Part shown: positions 19,059 to 28,999 of the stretch, one piece after another
Layout of the letters: the number at the start of each line of letters is the position of its first letter
How positions within the stretch are numbered: position 1 is the first letter of the stretch
NCBI GenBank assembly: GCA_016870535.1
Contig: VGBK01000006.1
Coordinates: 1 to 53,504 of the forward strand
DNA length: 53,504 nt
Source of the DNA: Actinomycetota bacterium
GTDB lineage: Bacteria > Actinomycetota > Acidimicrobiia > Spongiisociales > UBA11373
Direction: 5' to 3'
The notes under the pieces: model-generated
Told to the model about the DNA's origin: nothing
Seen by the model: the letters and a program-made list of their open reading frames with translations, nothing else
Database searches by the model: none
Made by a program: the position numbers and the translations under genes

Positions 19059-21821
19059 TCAGCGCAGCCGGCGCTCGGCGGCGGGGATGTCCTTGCGGCT
19101 CGGCAGCCAGCGCTGCGGCACGGAGCGCACCCGCATGCGGGCATCCACCACGACCGCTCCCTTGCCCGGCTCCATGACCTTCACCGGGTTCAAGTCGAGC
19201 TCCACGATCTCCGGAACCTCCTCCACCAGCGCCGACAGGCGCTGCATGACCTCTTTGAGAGCGGGGATATCGCCCGGAGGGGCGCCGCGATAGCCCTCCA
19301 GCAGTCGAGCCGCCTTCACCTCCCGGATCATCTCGTCGACGTCGAGGTCGCTGACCGGGTTCATGCGGAAGGACACGTCCTTGATGAGCTCCACGAACAC
19401 CCCGCCGAGGCCGAAGGCGATGAGCGGCCCGAAGTAGGGGTCCTCGGCCATCCCCACGATCACCTCGTGGCCACCCTTCACGAACTCCTGCACCAACACC
19501 CCCTGGAGGTCCTCGGCCGCCGCCGCGACCCGGTCGTAGGCCTCCGCCACCGCGGCCTCACCCTGCACATCCAGCGCCAGCCCTCCCACGTCGCTCTTGT
19601 GGAGGGCGCTGGGGGCCACCACCTTCAGCGCCACCGGCCCGCCGAACTCTGCGGCCGCCTGCACCGCCTCCTCCCGGGCCTGCACCAGCCGGGAGCGCGG
19701 GTGGGAGATGCCGTAGGCGGCGAGCACCGCATCGGCCTCGTGGGGAAGCAGCCAGCCACCTTCCAGGCCCAGGCGCCCCAGAGCCCCCCAGATGACGTCC
19801 TTGACGGCGTCGGAGTCGGTGTCGTCGAACTCGGCGACCGTCCCCTCCGGCCGCGCCCGCCACTCGGCGTAGCGGACGGCTCGGGCCAGAGCCCGGGCGG
19901 CCGGCTCCGGGAAGGCGTAGGAGGGAATGGAAGTCCCGCCCCGGTCGATGGGCTCCAGGTCGCCGTCGTCCGCCTCCATGAAGACGGCCAGCACGGTCTT
20001 GCCGTTGGCCCCCTCGGCCACCACGTCGGCCACTGCCTGCTCGACGTCGCGCGCCGCTCGCGGGGCCGTGGGGATGTAGATGACCATGACCGAGTCGATC
20101 TCGTCGGAGGCGAGCAGTTCCCGGAGGCACACCCGATACTGGTCGGGGCTGGCCGAGGCGATCATGTCCACGGGGTTCCCCGCCGACGCTTCGGCGGCCA
20201 TCACCGCGCGCAGCCGCTCCTGGAGAGCGGCCGAGAAGAGCGGCAGGTCGAGCCCATCGGCCGACAGCGCATCGGCCGCCAGGATGCCCGGGCCCCCGGC
20301 ATTGGTGAGAACCCCCACCCTCCTTCCCGCCGGCAAGGGCTGGTTGGCCAGCAGCGTGGCCACCTCGAACAACTCCTCCAGGGTGTCGGTGCGGATGATC
20401 CCGGTCTGGCGGAAGAGCGCCGAGACGGCCACCTCGCCGCTGGCCATGGAGCCGGTGTGGGAACTGGCCGCCCGGGCTCCCGCCTGGCTGCGGCCCGACT
20501 TGACCACGACTATCGGCTTCTTGCGGTTGACCCGGCCCGAGATGCGGGCGAAGCGGCGCGGGTGCCCGAAGGACTCGAGGTAGAGCAGGATCACATCGGT
20601 GGAGGGGTCGCCCTCCCAGTACAGGAGCAGGTCGTTGGCGGAGACGTCGGCCTTGTTGCCCATCGAGATGAAGGAGGAGATGCCGATGTCGAGCGAGCGG
20701 GCGTAGTCGAGGATGGCGATCCCCAGCGCCCCGCTCTGGCTGGACATGGCCACATTGCCCCGCGGCGGGTAGTTGGGGGCGAAGGTGACGTCGAGGTTCA
20801 CCGCCGGGTCGGTGTTCAGCATGCCCATGCAGTTCGGTCCCACCATGCGCATGCCCGCCGAGCGCACCAGATCGAGCAACTCCGTCTCCAGGCGGGTGCC
20901 TTCCTCCCCCGTCTCCGAGAAGCCGGCGCTGATCACCACCAGCGCCTTCACCCCCTTGTCGGCGCACTCCTGGACCACGGGCAGCACGGCGCGCGCCGGC
21001 ACCACGATCACCGCCATGTCGATCGGGTCGGGGATGTCGAGCACGGACTTGTAGGCCTTCACCGCCCCCACCGCCGGCGCGTTCGGGTTCACCGGGAAGA
21101 CCACCCCGGAGAACCGGGCTCCCATGGTGTTGCGCATGACCCGGGCGCCGATGGAGCGCTCCTCCCGGCTGGCGCCGATGATGGCGATGCTGCGGGGATA
21201 GAACATGGGCAGCAGCGAGGCGGCCACGGCGTGCTGCTCGTGCTGCCAGGCGGCCCGCTTGGCCTCGTCGGTGAGTTCGACGGGGAAGTCCACGGTGTAG
21301 ATGCCCTGGCCCATCTCGCGCCGCAGACGGAACCCGGAGCTGCGGAACACCCGCATCATGGGGTAGTTGTCGGGAAGGACGAAGGCCCGGAAGGCGGTCA
21401 CCCCGTTGTTGCGGGCGTAGTTGGTCAGGTGAGACAGCAACTGGGTGCCGATGCCCCGGCCCTGGTGCCCGTCCTCCACCACGAAGGCCACCTCGGCCAC
21501 CGACGGGTCGTCCTCCATGCGGTCGTAGCGGCCCACCGCCACCATCTTGCTCCCCAACTCGACCACGAAGGCCATGCGGTCCTCGTAGTCGAGATCGGTG
21601 AAGTAGCGCAACTCCTCCTTCGAGAGATCCTGCTTGTGGCGGAAGAAACGGTGGTAGACGCTGTCGCGGCCGAGGCGATGGAACATGCTGTGGAGGGCAT
21701 CGGCGTCCTCGGGTTTGATGGGGCGGACGTGAGCCAGTCCCCCGTCGCGCAGCACCACGTGGAAGTCGTAGTCACTCGGATAGGCGGCCACCCGTTGCTC
21801 CTGATCTCGGGCCGCGGTCAT
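19059..21821 (-). CDS. GNAT acetyltransferase fused to NDP-forming acyl-CoA synthetase
   Basis: N-terminal GNAT: AFVVEDGHQGRGIGTQLLSHLTNYARNNGV; then CoA-binding FYPRSIAIIGASREERSIG, SSQSGALG, RAASSHTGSMAS; C-terminal ATP-grasp VLVQEFVKGGHEVIVG. Confidence 0.92.
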   Translation of the reverse strand: MTAARDQEQRVAAYPSDYDFHVVLRDGGLAHVRPIKPEDADALHSMFHRLGRDSVYHRFFRHKQDLSKEELRYFTDLDYEDRMAFVVELGSKMVAVGRYDRMEDDPSVAEVAFVVEDGHQGRGIGTQLLSHLTNYARNNGVTAFRAFVLPDNYPMMRVFRSSGFRLRREMGQGIYTVDFPVELTDEAKRAAWQHEQHAVAASLLPMFYPRSIAIIGASREERSIGARVMRNTMGARFSGVVFPVNPNAPAVGAVKAYKSVLDIPDPIDMAVIVVPARAVLPVVQECADKGVKALVVISAGFSETGEEGTRLETELLDLVRSAGMRMVGPNCMGMLNTDPAVNLDVTFAPNYPPRGNVAMSSQSGALGIAILDYARSLDIGISSFISMGNKADVSANDLLLYWEGDPSTDVILLYLESFGHPRRFARISGRVNRKKPIVVVKSGRSQAGARAASSHTGSMASGEVAVSALFRQTGIIRTDTLEELFEVATLLANQPLPAGRRVGVLTNAGGPGILAADALSADGLDLPLFSAALQERLRAVMAAEASAGNPVDMIASASPDQYRVCLRELLASDEIDSVMVIYIPTAPRAARDVEQAVADVVAEGANGKTVLAVFMEADDGDLEPIDRGGTSIPSYAFPEPAARALARAVRYAEWRARPEGTVAEFDDTDSDAVKDVIWGALGRLGLEGGWLLPHEADAVLAAYGISHPRSRLVQAREEAVQAAAEFGGPVALKVVAPSALHKSDVGGLALDVQGEAAVAEAYDRVAAAAEDLQGVLVQEFVKGGHEVIVGMAEDPYFGPLIAFGLGGVFVELIKDVSFRMNPVSDLDVDEMIREVKAARLLEGYRGAPPGDIPALKEVMQRLSALVEEVPEIVELDLNPVKVMEPGKGAVVVDARMRVRSVPQRWLPSRKDIPAAERRLR

Positions 21822-21891
21822 TCTGCCAGGTTGGGGGGCGGCCCCGGCGAGCCGCCGGCAAGGCGGCTATCCTGCGGCCGGGAGGCAGGTC

Positions 21892-22107
21892 GTGGGCGGA
21901 CTGATTGCCGGGATCGTCCTGATCATCGTCGGCTCCTACGGGGTGTTGGGGGCTCAGCCGTTCGTCCACTTCGCCGCCCGGCTCTGGCCGCACCCGCGGC
22001 ACGGTGCCGAGGTGGGCAACCTGGTGGCCACCAACTTCATCATCCGCTTCATCTCGCTGCTGGTGGTGTCGGCCGGGGTGTGCCTGGTGGTCCTCTTCTT
22101 CGTCTGA
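21892..22107 (+). CDS. Small membrane protein of unknown function, two predicted TM helices
   Basis: 71 aa, GTG start with purine-rich RBS (GGAGGCAG); hydrophobic LIAGIVLIIVGSYGVLG and FIIRFISLLVVSAGVCLVVLFFV. Confidence 0.6.
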   Translation: MGGLIAGIVLIIVGSYGVLGAQPFVHFAARLWPHPRHGAEVGNLVATNFIIRFISLLVVSAGVCLVVLFFV

Positions 22108-22116
22108 ACCGGCAGT

Positions 22117-23715
22117 TCAGGCCAGAGCCACCAGATCGAGCAGCGAGTCGTCGAAGTACGCCGCCTCCCCTTCGGGCATGAGCACCGCCCGATCCGGGGC
22201 CAGGGCGGCCACGAAGGCCGAATCGTGGCTCACCAGGGCCACCGTCCCCCGGTAAGAGCGCAGCGCGGCCAGCAGGGCCTCCTTGGCCTGGGGGTCGAGG
22301 TTGTTGGTGGGCTCGTCGAGCAAGAGCACGTTGTGGCGGCCCGCCACCAGTTGGGCCAGAGCCAGCTTGGTCTTCTCCCCGCCCGAGAGGGTCCCTGCCG
22401 GCTGATCGATGCGATCGGCGAGCAGGAAGTGCCCCAGGATGCCGCGCAGCACCCGCTCCGGTTCGGCCGAAACCGCCTGGAGGTGTTCCAGCACGGTGGC
22501 CTCGGGGACGATGCCCTCGTGCTCCTGGGCGTAGTAGCCCACCGCAACCCGGTGCCCGTGCGTCACCGTCCCCAGGTCGGGAGCCTCCACGCCGGCCAGG
22601 AGGCGCAGCAGCGTCGTCTTGCCCGTCCCGTTCAGCCCCAGGAGGAGCAGGCGCTCCCCGCGCTCGAGGTGGACGTTCACGTCGACGAACACCACGTTGT
22701 CCCCGTAGGCCTTGGCCAGCCCGCGGCCCTCCAGGGGGACGCGTCCCGAAGGCTCCGGCTGAGGGAAGCGCAGCTTGACCCCGCGCCGCCTGGCGCCCAC
22801 CTCGACCAGGTTGGAGCGCAGGCGGTCCGCCCGGGTCTCCATGGTGGTGGCCTTGCGGGCCATCTTCTCGGTCTTCCCCTTGAAGCGGCGGATGGTGGCC
22901 TCCATTTGGGCCAGTTGCTCCTCCTGGTGACGGCGCTGCCGACGCCGCTGCTCCCGCCGGCGCTCCCCTTCCTCCAGGTAGTGGGAGTAGTTGCCCCGGT
23001 AGGCCTCCAGGCCGCTGTCCTCGAAACCCAGCACCGAGGTGATGGCGGCATCGAGCAGCGGGAGATCGTGGCTCACCACCATCAGGCCGCCGGCGTAACC
23101 GGCGAGGAAGTCGACCAGCCAGCCCTTGGCGTCCAGGTCCAGGTGGTTGGTGGGCTCGTCGAGCAGGAGGGCGTCGGTCTCGGCGAACAGCACCCGGGCC
23201 AGTTCCACCCGCCGCCGCTGGCCCCCCGACATGGTGGCCACCGGCTGGGACATCTCCTCCCGGCCGATCCCCACCGCGGCGGCGAAACGGCGCGCCTCGG
23301 CCTCGGCCCGATAGCCGCCGGCCACTTCGAATTCGGCCTCCAGACGAGCGAAGCGCCGGATGGCCCGGTCGCGCTCGACGGCAGAGCCCGATTCCATGCG
23401 ACGCCGGGCTTCCTCCATCTGGCGCTGCAGGAGACCGATGCGACGCACCGACAGGATGCGCTCCAGAGCCGTCGCTGCAGGGTGCTCCAGTTCGGGCAGA
23501 GCCGCTTCCTGCGACAGGTAGCCGATCACCCCGGAGGAGGCCACGCTCCCCGCCGCCGGGGGGCGCAGCCCGGCCAGGGTGCGCAGCAGGGTGGTCTTGC
23601 CCGCGCCGTTGCGGCCCACCAGGCCGACCTTGTCCCCGGGGTAGAGGGCGAGGTCGACGGCCGCAACCAGAGCCCGGCCGCCGGCTTCGACGGCCAGGCC
23701 CTTGGCGATGATCAC
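22117..23715 (-). CDS. ABC-F family ATP-binding protein
   Basis: Two ABC modules: GRNGAGKTTLLRTLAG..SGGQRRRVELARVLFAETDALLLDEPTNHLD and GLNGTGKTTLLRLLAG..LSGGEKTKLALAQLV..LLLDEPTNNLD; no TM domain. Confidence 0.93.
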   Translation of the reverse strand: MIIAKGLAVEAGGRALVAAVDLALYPGDKVGLVGRNGAGKTTLLRTLAGLRPPAAGSVASSGVIGYLSQEAALPELEHPAATALERILSVRRIGLLQRQMEEARRRMESGSAVERDRAIRRFARLEAEFEVAGGYRAEAEARRFAAAVGIGREEMSQPVATMSGGQRRRVELARVLFAETDALLLDEPTNHLDLDAKGWLVDFLAGYAGGLMVVSHDLPLLDAAITSVLGFEDSGLEAYRGNYSHYLEEGERRREQRRRQRRHQEEQLAQMEATIRRFKGKTEKMARKATTMETRADRLRSNLVEVGARRRGVKLRFPQPEPSGRVPLEGRGLAKAYGDNVVFVDVNVHLERGERLLLLGLNGTGKTTLLRLLAGVEAPDLGTVTHGHRVAVGYYAQEHEGIVPEATVLEHLQAVSAEPERVLRGILGHFLLADRIDQPAGTLSGGEKTKLALAQLVAGRHNVLLLDEPTNNLDPQAKEALLAALRSYRGTVALVSHDSAFVAALAPDRAVLMPEGEAAYFDDSLLDLVALA

Positions 23716-23749
23716 GGTCCCGGCCCGGTGAGTGAGCGCCGGCCGCGCC

Positions 23750-25210
23750 TCACAGAGGCTGCTTGACGACCAGGCGCACCACTTCGCAGCTCGCCACGTC
23801 CTCGCCGCTGAAGCAGGTGTCGATGCCGGGGCCGCCCCGGATGATGTCGAACCCCGGGCCGCCGATCAGGACATCGTCGCCGGCACCGCCGCTGACCGTG
23901 TCGTTCCCGGCGCCGCCGTCGACTCGGTCCCGCCCGTCCCCGCCGAAGAGGCGGTCGTCTCCTTCGTTGCCCCAGATGAGATCGTCCCCTGCCTCACCGC
24001 GCACCGTGTCGTTCCCCGCCCCGCCGAAGAGGGAGTCGTGGCCGGCACCGCCGAACAGACGGTCGTTGCCTTGCTCCCCTCCCAGGATGTCGTGCCCCGC
24101 CCCACCGTAGAGGCGGTCGTTGCCCGCACCGCCCAGCACCACGTCGTTGCCGGGGCCGGCATCGACCCAGTCGTTGCCGGGCCCGGCGCAGATCAAATCG
24201 TCCCCTTTCCGGCCGTAGATGGTGTCGTTGCCCGCCCGGGCCACGATCACGTCGTCGCCGTCGGTGCCCAGCAGGGTGTCGGCCCCAATGCTCCCCAGGA
24301 TGGTGGCCGTCTTCCCCCGGCAGGTCGGCAGCGGATACCGGGCCATGACCCTCTCCACCCAGGCGGTGTAGGTGGCGGTCCGGGTGTAGATCCCCGGGTA
24401 GCCGGGCAGGGCGCAGTCGAGCCCGCTGGACACGATGCCGACGTGCAGGTAGCCGCCGGCCACTTCGGCCGGCACGAACAACGGGCCGCCGCTGTCACCG
24501 AAGCAGGCATCGACGCCGCCGTCGTCCAGGTTCCCGGCGCAGATGTGATCGGGGGGGATGAAGTCGGAGCCGTAAGCGGCGGCACAGTCGGCATTGGACA
24601 CCATGGGCACATCCACCTCGCGCAGGGCATCAGGCCAGTTGGGGGTGCCCGGCGGGCTCCCCTTGGTGAACCCCCAGCCGATGACCGTGGCGATCTCCCC
24701 GGACGCGAAGCGGCCGGCGTCGGCGATGGTGGCCAGGGGGACGGGCGTTCCCGCGGTGGCGGCCCGCTCCAGGCGCAAGAGGGCGATGTCGCTGGCCAGG
24801 GTCTCGTCGCTGTAGCGGGGGTGGAGGATGATGTCCGCCACCCCGAGGCGCTCGCCTTCCCAGCCCCGGCTCAGGTTGTGACGCCCCACCACCACGTCCA
24901 CCTCCCACGGCCGGTCGGCCTCGGCGAAGGCGACGCAGTGGCCGGCGGTCAGCACCCACCAGGGGTCGATCAGCGCCCCGGCGCAGAACTGGCCCCAGTA
25001 GGCGTCCGGCTCGGAGGCGAACACCAGTCCCACCATGAACGGGTACTTGCCGGGGGGATCTACCTCGACGCCCCCGACGATGCGGGGCTTTGCCGGGTCG
25101 CCGGACGCCGGGGCACCCTGGGGTTCCTCAGCCGAGACGGCGGCGGTCAGGAGCAGGACCAGGGCGACGGCCCACAGGAGCGCGGCGCTGCGGTGAGTGC
25201 GTGGCGTCAT
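23750..25210 (-). CDS. Secreted trypsin-like (S1A) serine protease with C-terminal RTX repeats
   Basis: Signal-peptide-like N-terminus; activation site RIVGG; triad motifs LTAGHC, SDIALLRL, CFGDSGGPL; then about 17 GGxGxDxxx nonapeptides. Confidence 0.9.
   Translation of the reverse strand: MTPRTHRSAALLWAVALVLLLTAAVSAEEPQGAPASGDPAKPRIVGGVEVDPPGKYPFMVGLVFASEPDAYWGQFCAGALIDPWWVLTAGHCVAFAEADRPWEVDVVVGRHNLSRGWEGERLGVADIILHPRYSDETLASDIALLRLERAATAGTPVPLATIADAGRFASGEIATVIGWGFTKGSPPGTPNWPDALREVDVPMVSNADCAAAYGSDFIPPDHICAGNLDDGGVDACFGDSGGPLFVPAEVAGGYLHVGIVSSGLDCALPGYPGIYTRTATYTAWVERVMARYPLPTCRGKTATILGSIGADTLLGTDGDDVIVARAGNDTIYGRKGDDLICAGPGNDWVDAGPGNDVVLGGAGNDRLYGGAGHDILGGEQGNDRLFGGAGHDSLFGGAGNDTVRGEAGDDLIWGNEGDDRLFGGDGRDRVDGGAGNDTVSGGAGDDVLIGGPGFDIIRGGPGIDTCFSGEDVASCEVVRLVVKQPL
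23815..24286 (-). repeat. In-frame RTX (hemolysin-type calcium-binding) nonapeptide repeat array
   Basis: GNDRLYGGA.GHDILGGEQ.GNDRLFGGA.GHDSLFGGA.GNDTVRGEA, about 17 tandem 27-nt units inside the protease gene; boundaries computed from residue counts. Confidence 0.9.
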
Positions 25211-25394
25211 GGCCGCGACGGTAGCAGGGACCGCCCTCCTCGCCGGCCGAGAGGGGGCTTCGCCCGGGCTTTATGCCCTGTTTAGGTCGAACGTGATTCA
25301 CTGGCCGTGCCCATCCCCGGAGGATCGTCACGACGCCGGGGCGTCGACAACCGAGGGTGTCGGCCCAGCAGGCCAAGAGGCCGACGCCGGCGAA

Positions 25395-25414
25395 CCGCCG
25401 CCTCCGGGCGGCGG
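25395..25414 (-). terminator. Candidate hairpin terminator downstream of the pfkB-type gene
   Basis: CCGCCGC-CTCCGG-GCGGCGG, 7-bp GC stem about 15 nt past the stop at 25429; no U-tract. Confidence 0.35.
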
Positions 25415-25428
25415 CTTCGCGTCACGGC

Positions 25429-26349
25429 CTAACGGCTCTCCTCGAGACGGCGCCGCAGCAGGGCGGGGGTCAGATCGACCCGCACCGAGTCGATGGTCTC
25501 CACGGTCAGGCCGGCGGCGGCCATGCCCCACTCGAGCGGGTGCGGGCCGCCGGCCGGTCGGGAGAGCCCGTACACGTAGCCGGCGATCTGGGCGTCTCCG
25601 GCGCCGGTCGCGTCGACCACCGCCCGGGACGGCGGCGGCGGCACCTGGCGGCCTCCGGCGGCATCTTCGAGGTAGGCCCCCTTCGACCCCAGCGAGACGA
25701 CCACGGTGCGGACGCCGCGCCTCCGAATGGCGGCGGCGACGGCGGCTACCGAAGGCTCCGACCCGGAGGGCAGGCCGGAGAGCATCACGGCCTCGCCCCG
25801 GTCGGGGAAGACGACATCCAGGCGGTGCAAGATGGGCTCGAGGCGCCTCGCCTTGGGCACCGAGACCGGGTCGGCCACCACCAGGGCCTCCCCGGCGTAG
25901 CCCAGCAGCCGGGCGATGGTCGGCCCGGGCAGGTTGGCGTCGACGACCCAGGCGTCGAAGCGGCGCAGCACCCCGCCCACCCGGTCGGCCCAGGCGGCGT
26001 CGAGACCCTCGTACACCTCCATGCCCGCGGCGGCGACGATCAGGCGGCCCTCCCGGTCGAGGATCGCCAGGTAAACGGCGGTGGGCGGGCCGGAGGAGCG
26101 GAGCACGCCGGAGGTGTCCACCCCGGCGGCGTGCAGCTCGCCGAGGAGGGAACGCCCCTCCGCGTCGTTGCCGATCATCGAGTAGAGGCTCACCGGAACC
26201 CCCAGCCGGCCCAGGTTCCGGGCGACGTTGCCCGCCACTCCCCCCGCGGTGCGCACCACTCGCGCCGGATTCGAGGTGCCGGGGTGAGTCTCTCCGAGGA
26301 GACGCGCCTTGGCATCGATGTGGACGGCTCCAATGCAGGCCACGTTCAT
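25429..26349 (-). CDS. PfkB-family carbohydrate kinase
   Basis: MNVACIGAVHIDAKARLLGETHPGTSNPARVVRTAGGVAGNVARNLGRLG and VVDATGAGDAQIAGYVYGL. ATG at 26349 chosen over the longer ORF. Confidence 0.9.
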   Translation of the reverse strand: MNVACIGAVHIDAKARLLGETHPGTSNPARVVRTAGGVAGNVARNLGRLGVPVSLYSMIGNDAEGRSLLGELHAAGVDTSGVLRSSGPPTAVYLAILDREGRLIVAAAGMEVYEGLDAAWADRVGGVLRRFDAWVVDANLPGPTIARLLGYAGEALVVADPVSVPKARRLEPILHRLDVVFPDRGEAVMLSGLPSGSEPSVAAVAAAIRRRGVRTVVVSLGSKGAYLEDAAGGRQVPPPPSRAVVDATGAGDAQIAGYVYGLSRPAGGPHPLEWGMAAAGLTVETIDSVRVDLTPALLRRRLEESR

Positions 26350-26476
26350 CGCCGCTCCTCGAGGAGGGAGCCGAGCGCGCTCCCCGAACCGCACCCTACC
26401 CCGACTCCGCCCCGGGTGCGGGCGACGCTGGTTAGCCCCCATTAACATGCGCCGAGCGCCACCGGGAGGAGTGCCG

Positions 26477-28396
26477 ATGGGCGGCTACCGCCAGGCCCAT
26501 GCTCGCTCGCTCGCCGATCCGGAGGGTTTCTGGGGTGAGGCGGCGGCGGCCATCGATTGGGAGCATCCCTGCTCCCGGGTGCTCGACGCCTCCCACCCCC
26601 CCTTCTACCGCTGGTTCCCCGACGGGCGGCTCAACACCTGCCACAACGCGGTCGACCGCCACATCGCCGCCGGGCGCGGCGACCAGGTGGCCCTGGTCTA
26701 CGACAGCCCGGTGACCGGCACGGTGCGGCGCTTCACCTACCGGGAGTTGGGCGACGAGGCGGCGCGGGTCGCCGGGGGCCTGCGCTCTCTGGGGGTGGAG
26801 CAGGGCGACCGCGTCATCCTCTACATGCCGATGATCCCCGAGGCGGTCATCGGCATGCTGGCCTGCGCCCGCATCGGGGCGATCCACTCGGTGGTCTTCG
26901 GCGGGTTCGCCGCGGCGGAACTGGCCACCCGCATCGACGACGCCCGCCCGCGGGTCATCCTCTCGGCTTCCTGCGGCCTCGAGGGCGCCCGGGTCGTCGC
27001 CTACAAGCCGCTGCTCGACCGGGCTCTGGAGATGGCGGAGCACCGCCCGGAGCATTGCGTCATCCGGCAGCGCCCCCAGGCGGAGGCCGCCCTGGTGTCG
27101 GGCCGCGACCTGGAATGGGACGAGGTGATGGCGGCGGCCGAACCGGCGCCCTGTGTGCCGGTGGCGGCCACCGACCCGCTCTACATCCTCTACACCTCCG
27201 GCACCACCGGCGTCCCCAAAGGGGTGGTGCGAGACAACGGCGGGCACGCCGTGGCGCTGCGCTGGTCCATGGATCACATCTACGCGGTGCAACCGGGGGA
27301 GGTGTACTGGGCGGCCTCCGACGTGGGATGGGTGGTGGGGCACTCCTACATCGTCTACGCCCCCCTCCTGGCCGGCTGCACCACCATCCTCTACGAAGGC
27401 AAGCCGGTGGGCACTCCCGACGCCGGGGCCTTCTGGCGGGTGGCGGCCGATCACGGGGTGAACGTGCTGTTCACCGCCCCCACCGCCCTGCGCGCCATCA
27501 AGCAGCAGGACCCCGAAGGGAGGCTGATCGGCCAATACGACCTGAGCCGGTTCCGCACCCTGTTCCTGGCCGGGGAGCGCTGCGACCCCGACACCCTGGA
27601 ATGGGCCCGGGAGCGCCTGGGCGTCCCGGTCATCGACCACTGGTGGCAGACGGAGACCGGCTGGGCCATTGGGGCCAACTGCCTGGGCATCGAGGCCCTC
27701 CCGGTGAAGCCCGGGTCCGCCGGCGTGCCGGTGCCCGGGTACGACGTGCAGATCCTCGACGCGGCCGGCGAGGAACTCGGCCCCGGGGAGATCGGCACCA
27801 TCGGCATCCGCCTCCCCCTGCCCCCGGGCAACCTGCCCACCCTGTGGCAGAACGACTCGGGATTCGTCTCCTCGTACCTGGAGCGCTACCCCGGCTACTA
27901 CCTCACCGGCGACGCCGGCTACCGCGACGAGGACGGCTACCTGTGGATCATGTCGCGCATCGACGACATCATCAACGTGGCCGGCCATCGCCTCTCCACC
28001 GGAGCCATGGAAGAGGTGCTGGCCTCCCACCCCGCGGTGGCGGAGTGCGCCGTCATCGGCGCCGCCGACCGTCTGAAGGGCCAGGTGCCGGTGGGCTTCG
28101 TGGTCCTCAAGCAAGGGGTCGATCGGCCCGAGGCGGAGATCGTGGCCGAACTGGTGGCCCTGGTGCGCGATCGCATTGGGCCGGTGGCCGCCTTCAAGCA
28201 GGCGGCGGTGGTGGCTCGCCTCCCCAAGACCCGCTCCGGCAAGATCCTGCGCAGCACCATGCGGCGCATCGCCGACGGAGAGGAGTGGCGCCTCCCCGCC
28301 ACCATCGACGACCCCGGCACCCTCGACGAAGTCGGGCGGGCCCTGGCCGGCCTCGGCTTCCCCGGCGGCCCCTCCCCCGCAGGAGAACGGCCGTGA
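26477..28396 (+). CDS. prpE: Propionyl-CoA synthetase-like acyl-CoA ligase
   Basis: DGRLNTCHNAVDRH, HSVVFGGFAAAELATRIDDARP, ILYTSGTTGVPKGVVRDNGGHAVALRWSMDHIY, DHWWQTETGWAI, PKTRSGKILRSTMRRI. Confidence 0.85.
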   Translation: MGGYRQAHARSLADPEGFWGEAAAAIDWEHPCSRVLDASHPPFYRWFPDGRLNTCHNAVDRHIAAGRGDQVALVYDSPVTGTVRRFTYRELGDEAARVAGGLRSLGVEQGDRVILYMPMIPEAVIGMLACARIGAIHSVVFGGFAAAELATRIDDARPRVILSASCGLEGARVVAYKPLLDRALEMAEHRPEHCVIRQRPQAEAALVSGRDLEWDEVMAAAEPAPCVPVAATDPLYILYTSGTTGVPKGVVRDNGGHAVALRWSMDHIYAVQPGEVYWAASDVGWVVGHSYIVYAPLLAGCTTILYEGKPVGTPDAGAFWRVAADHGVNVLFTAPTALRAIKQQDPEGRLIGQYDLSRFRTLFLAGERCDPDTLEWARERLGVPVIDHWWQTETGWAIGANCLGIEALPVKPGSAGVPVPGYDVQILDAAGEELGPGEIGTIGIRLPLPPGNLPTLWQNDSGFVSSYLERYPGYYLTGDAGYRDEDGYLWIMSRIDDIINVAGHRLSTGAMEEVLASHPAVAECAVIGAADRLKGQVPVGFVVLKQGVDRPEAEIVAELVALVRDRIGPVAAFKQAAVVARLPKTRSGKILRSTMRRIADGEEWRLPATIDDPGTLDEVGRALAGLGFPGGPSPAGERP

Positions 28397-28989
28397 GCGC
28401 GGAGGGCACGGCGCCACCCCGCCCCGCCAAGCGACGGCCCGACCGTCGCGCCCGCATCCTGGCGGCGGCCATGGACCTCTTCCACCGCAACGGCTACCAC
28501 GCCACCGGCATGGACGACATCGGGGCCGCCGCCGGCATCACCGGCCCCGGCGTATATCGTCACTTCGAGAGCAAGGAGCAGATCCTGGCCACCGGGATCC
28601 GCACCGCGGTGGGCGGATGGCTGCAGCGCAACCAGGACATCCTCGCCGGGGCGGAGACGCCCCGTGCCGCCCTCGACGGCCTGATCGCCAACTTCGTGGA
28701 GAGCCTCATCGCCGACCGCTGGGTGTCCGCGGTGATCATGCGGGAGCGCCGCGCCCTGGCTCCGGAGACCCGCCGCTGGGTGGACGAGGCCGAACGCGTC
28801 CACATCGACGCCTGGGTGGAAGCACTGGGCCGCTTGCGCCCCGACCTCCCGGACGAGGAAGCCCGGCTCATCGTGCACGCCGGCCTGTGGATGTGCCTCT
28901 GCGCCGCCTACTACCGCAGCGGGGTGGAGTCGGCCCGCGAGGCGGAGATGCTCATCGGCCTGGTGCGCGCCGCCCTGCTCCGCGACTGA
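28393..28989 (+). CDS. TetR-family transcriptional regulator
   Basis: RRARILAAAMDLFHRNGYHATGMDDIGAAAGITGPGVYRHFESKEQILATGI; GTG start overlaps the prpE stop. Confidence 0.92.
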   Translation: MSAEGTAPPRPAKRRPDRRARILAAAMDLFHRNGYHATGMDDIGAAAGITGPGVYRHFESKEQILATGIRTAVGGWLQRNQDILAGAETPRAALDGLIANFVESLIADRWVSAVIMRERRALAPETRRWVDEAERVHIDAWVEALGRLRPDLPDEEARLIVHAGLWMCLCAAYYRSGVESAREAEMLIGLVRAALLRD

Positions 28990-28999
28990 GCGCGGCCCC

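Noticed and set aside
19467-22181. 904-aa plus-strand ORF
   Set aside because: Antisense to the GNAT/acyl-CoA synthetase gene; no domain-like sequence, GC-frame artefact.
23815-24286. CRISPR-like 27-nt periodic repeats
   Set aside because: In-frame RTX nonapeptide codons within a coding sequence.
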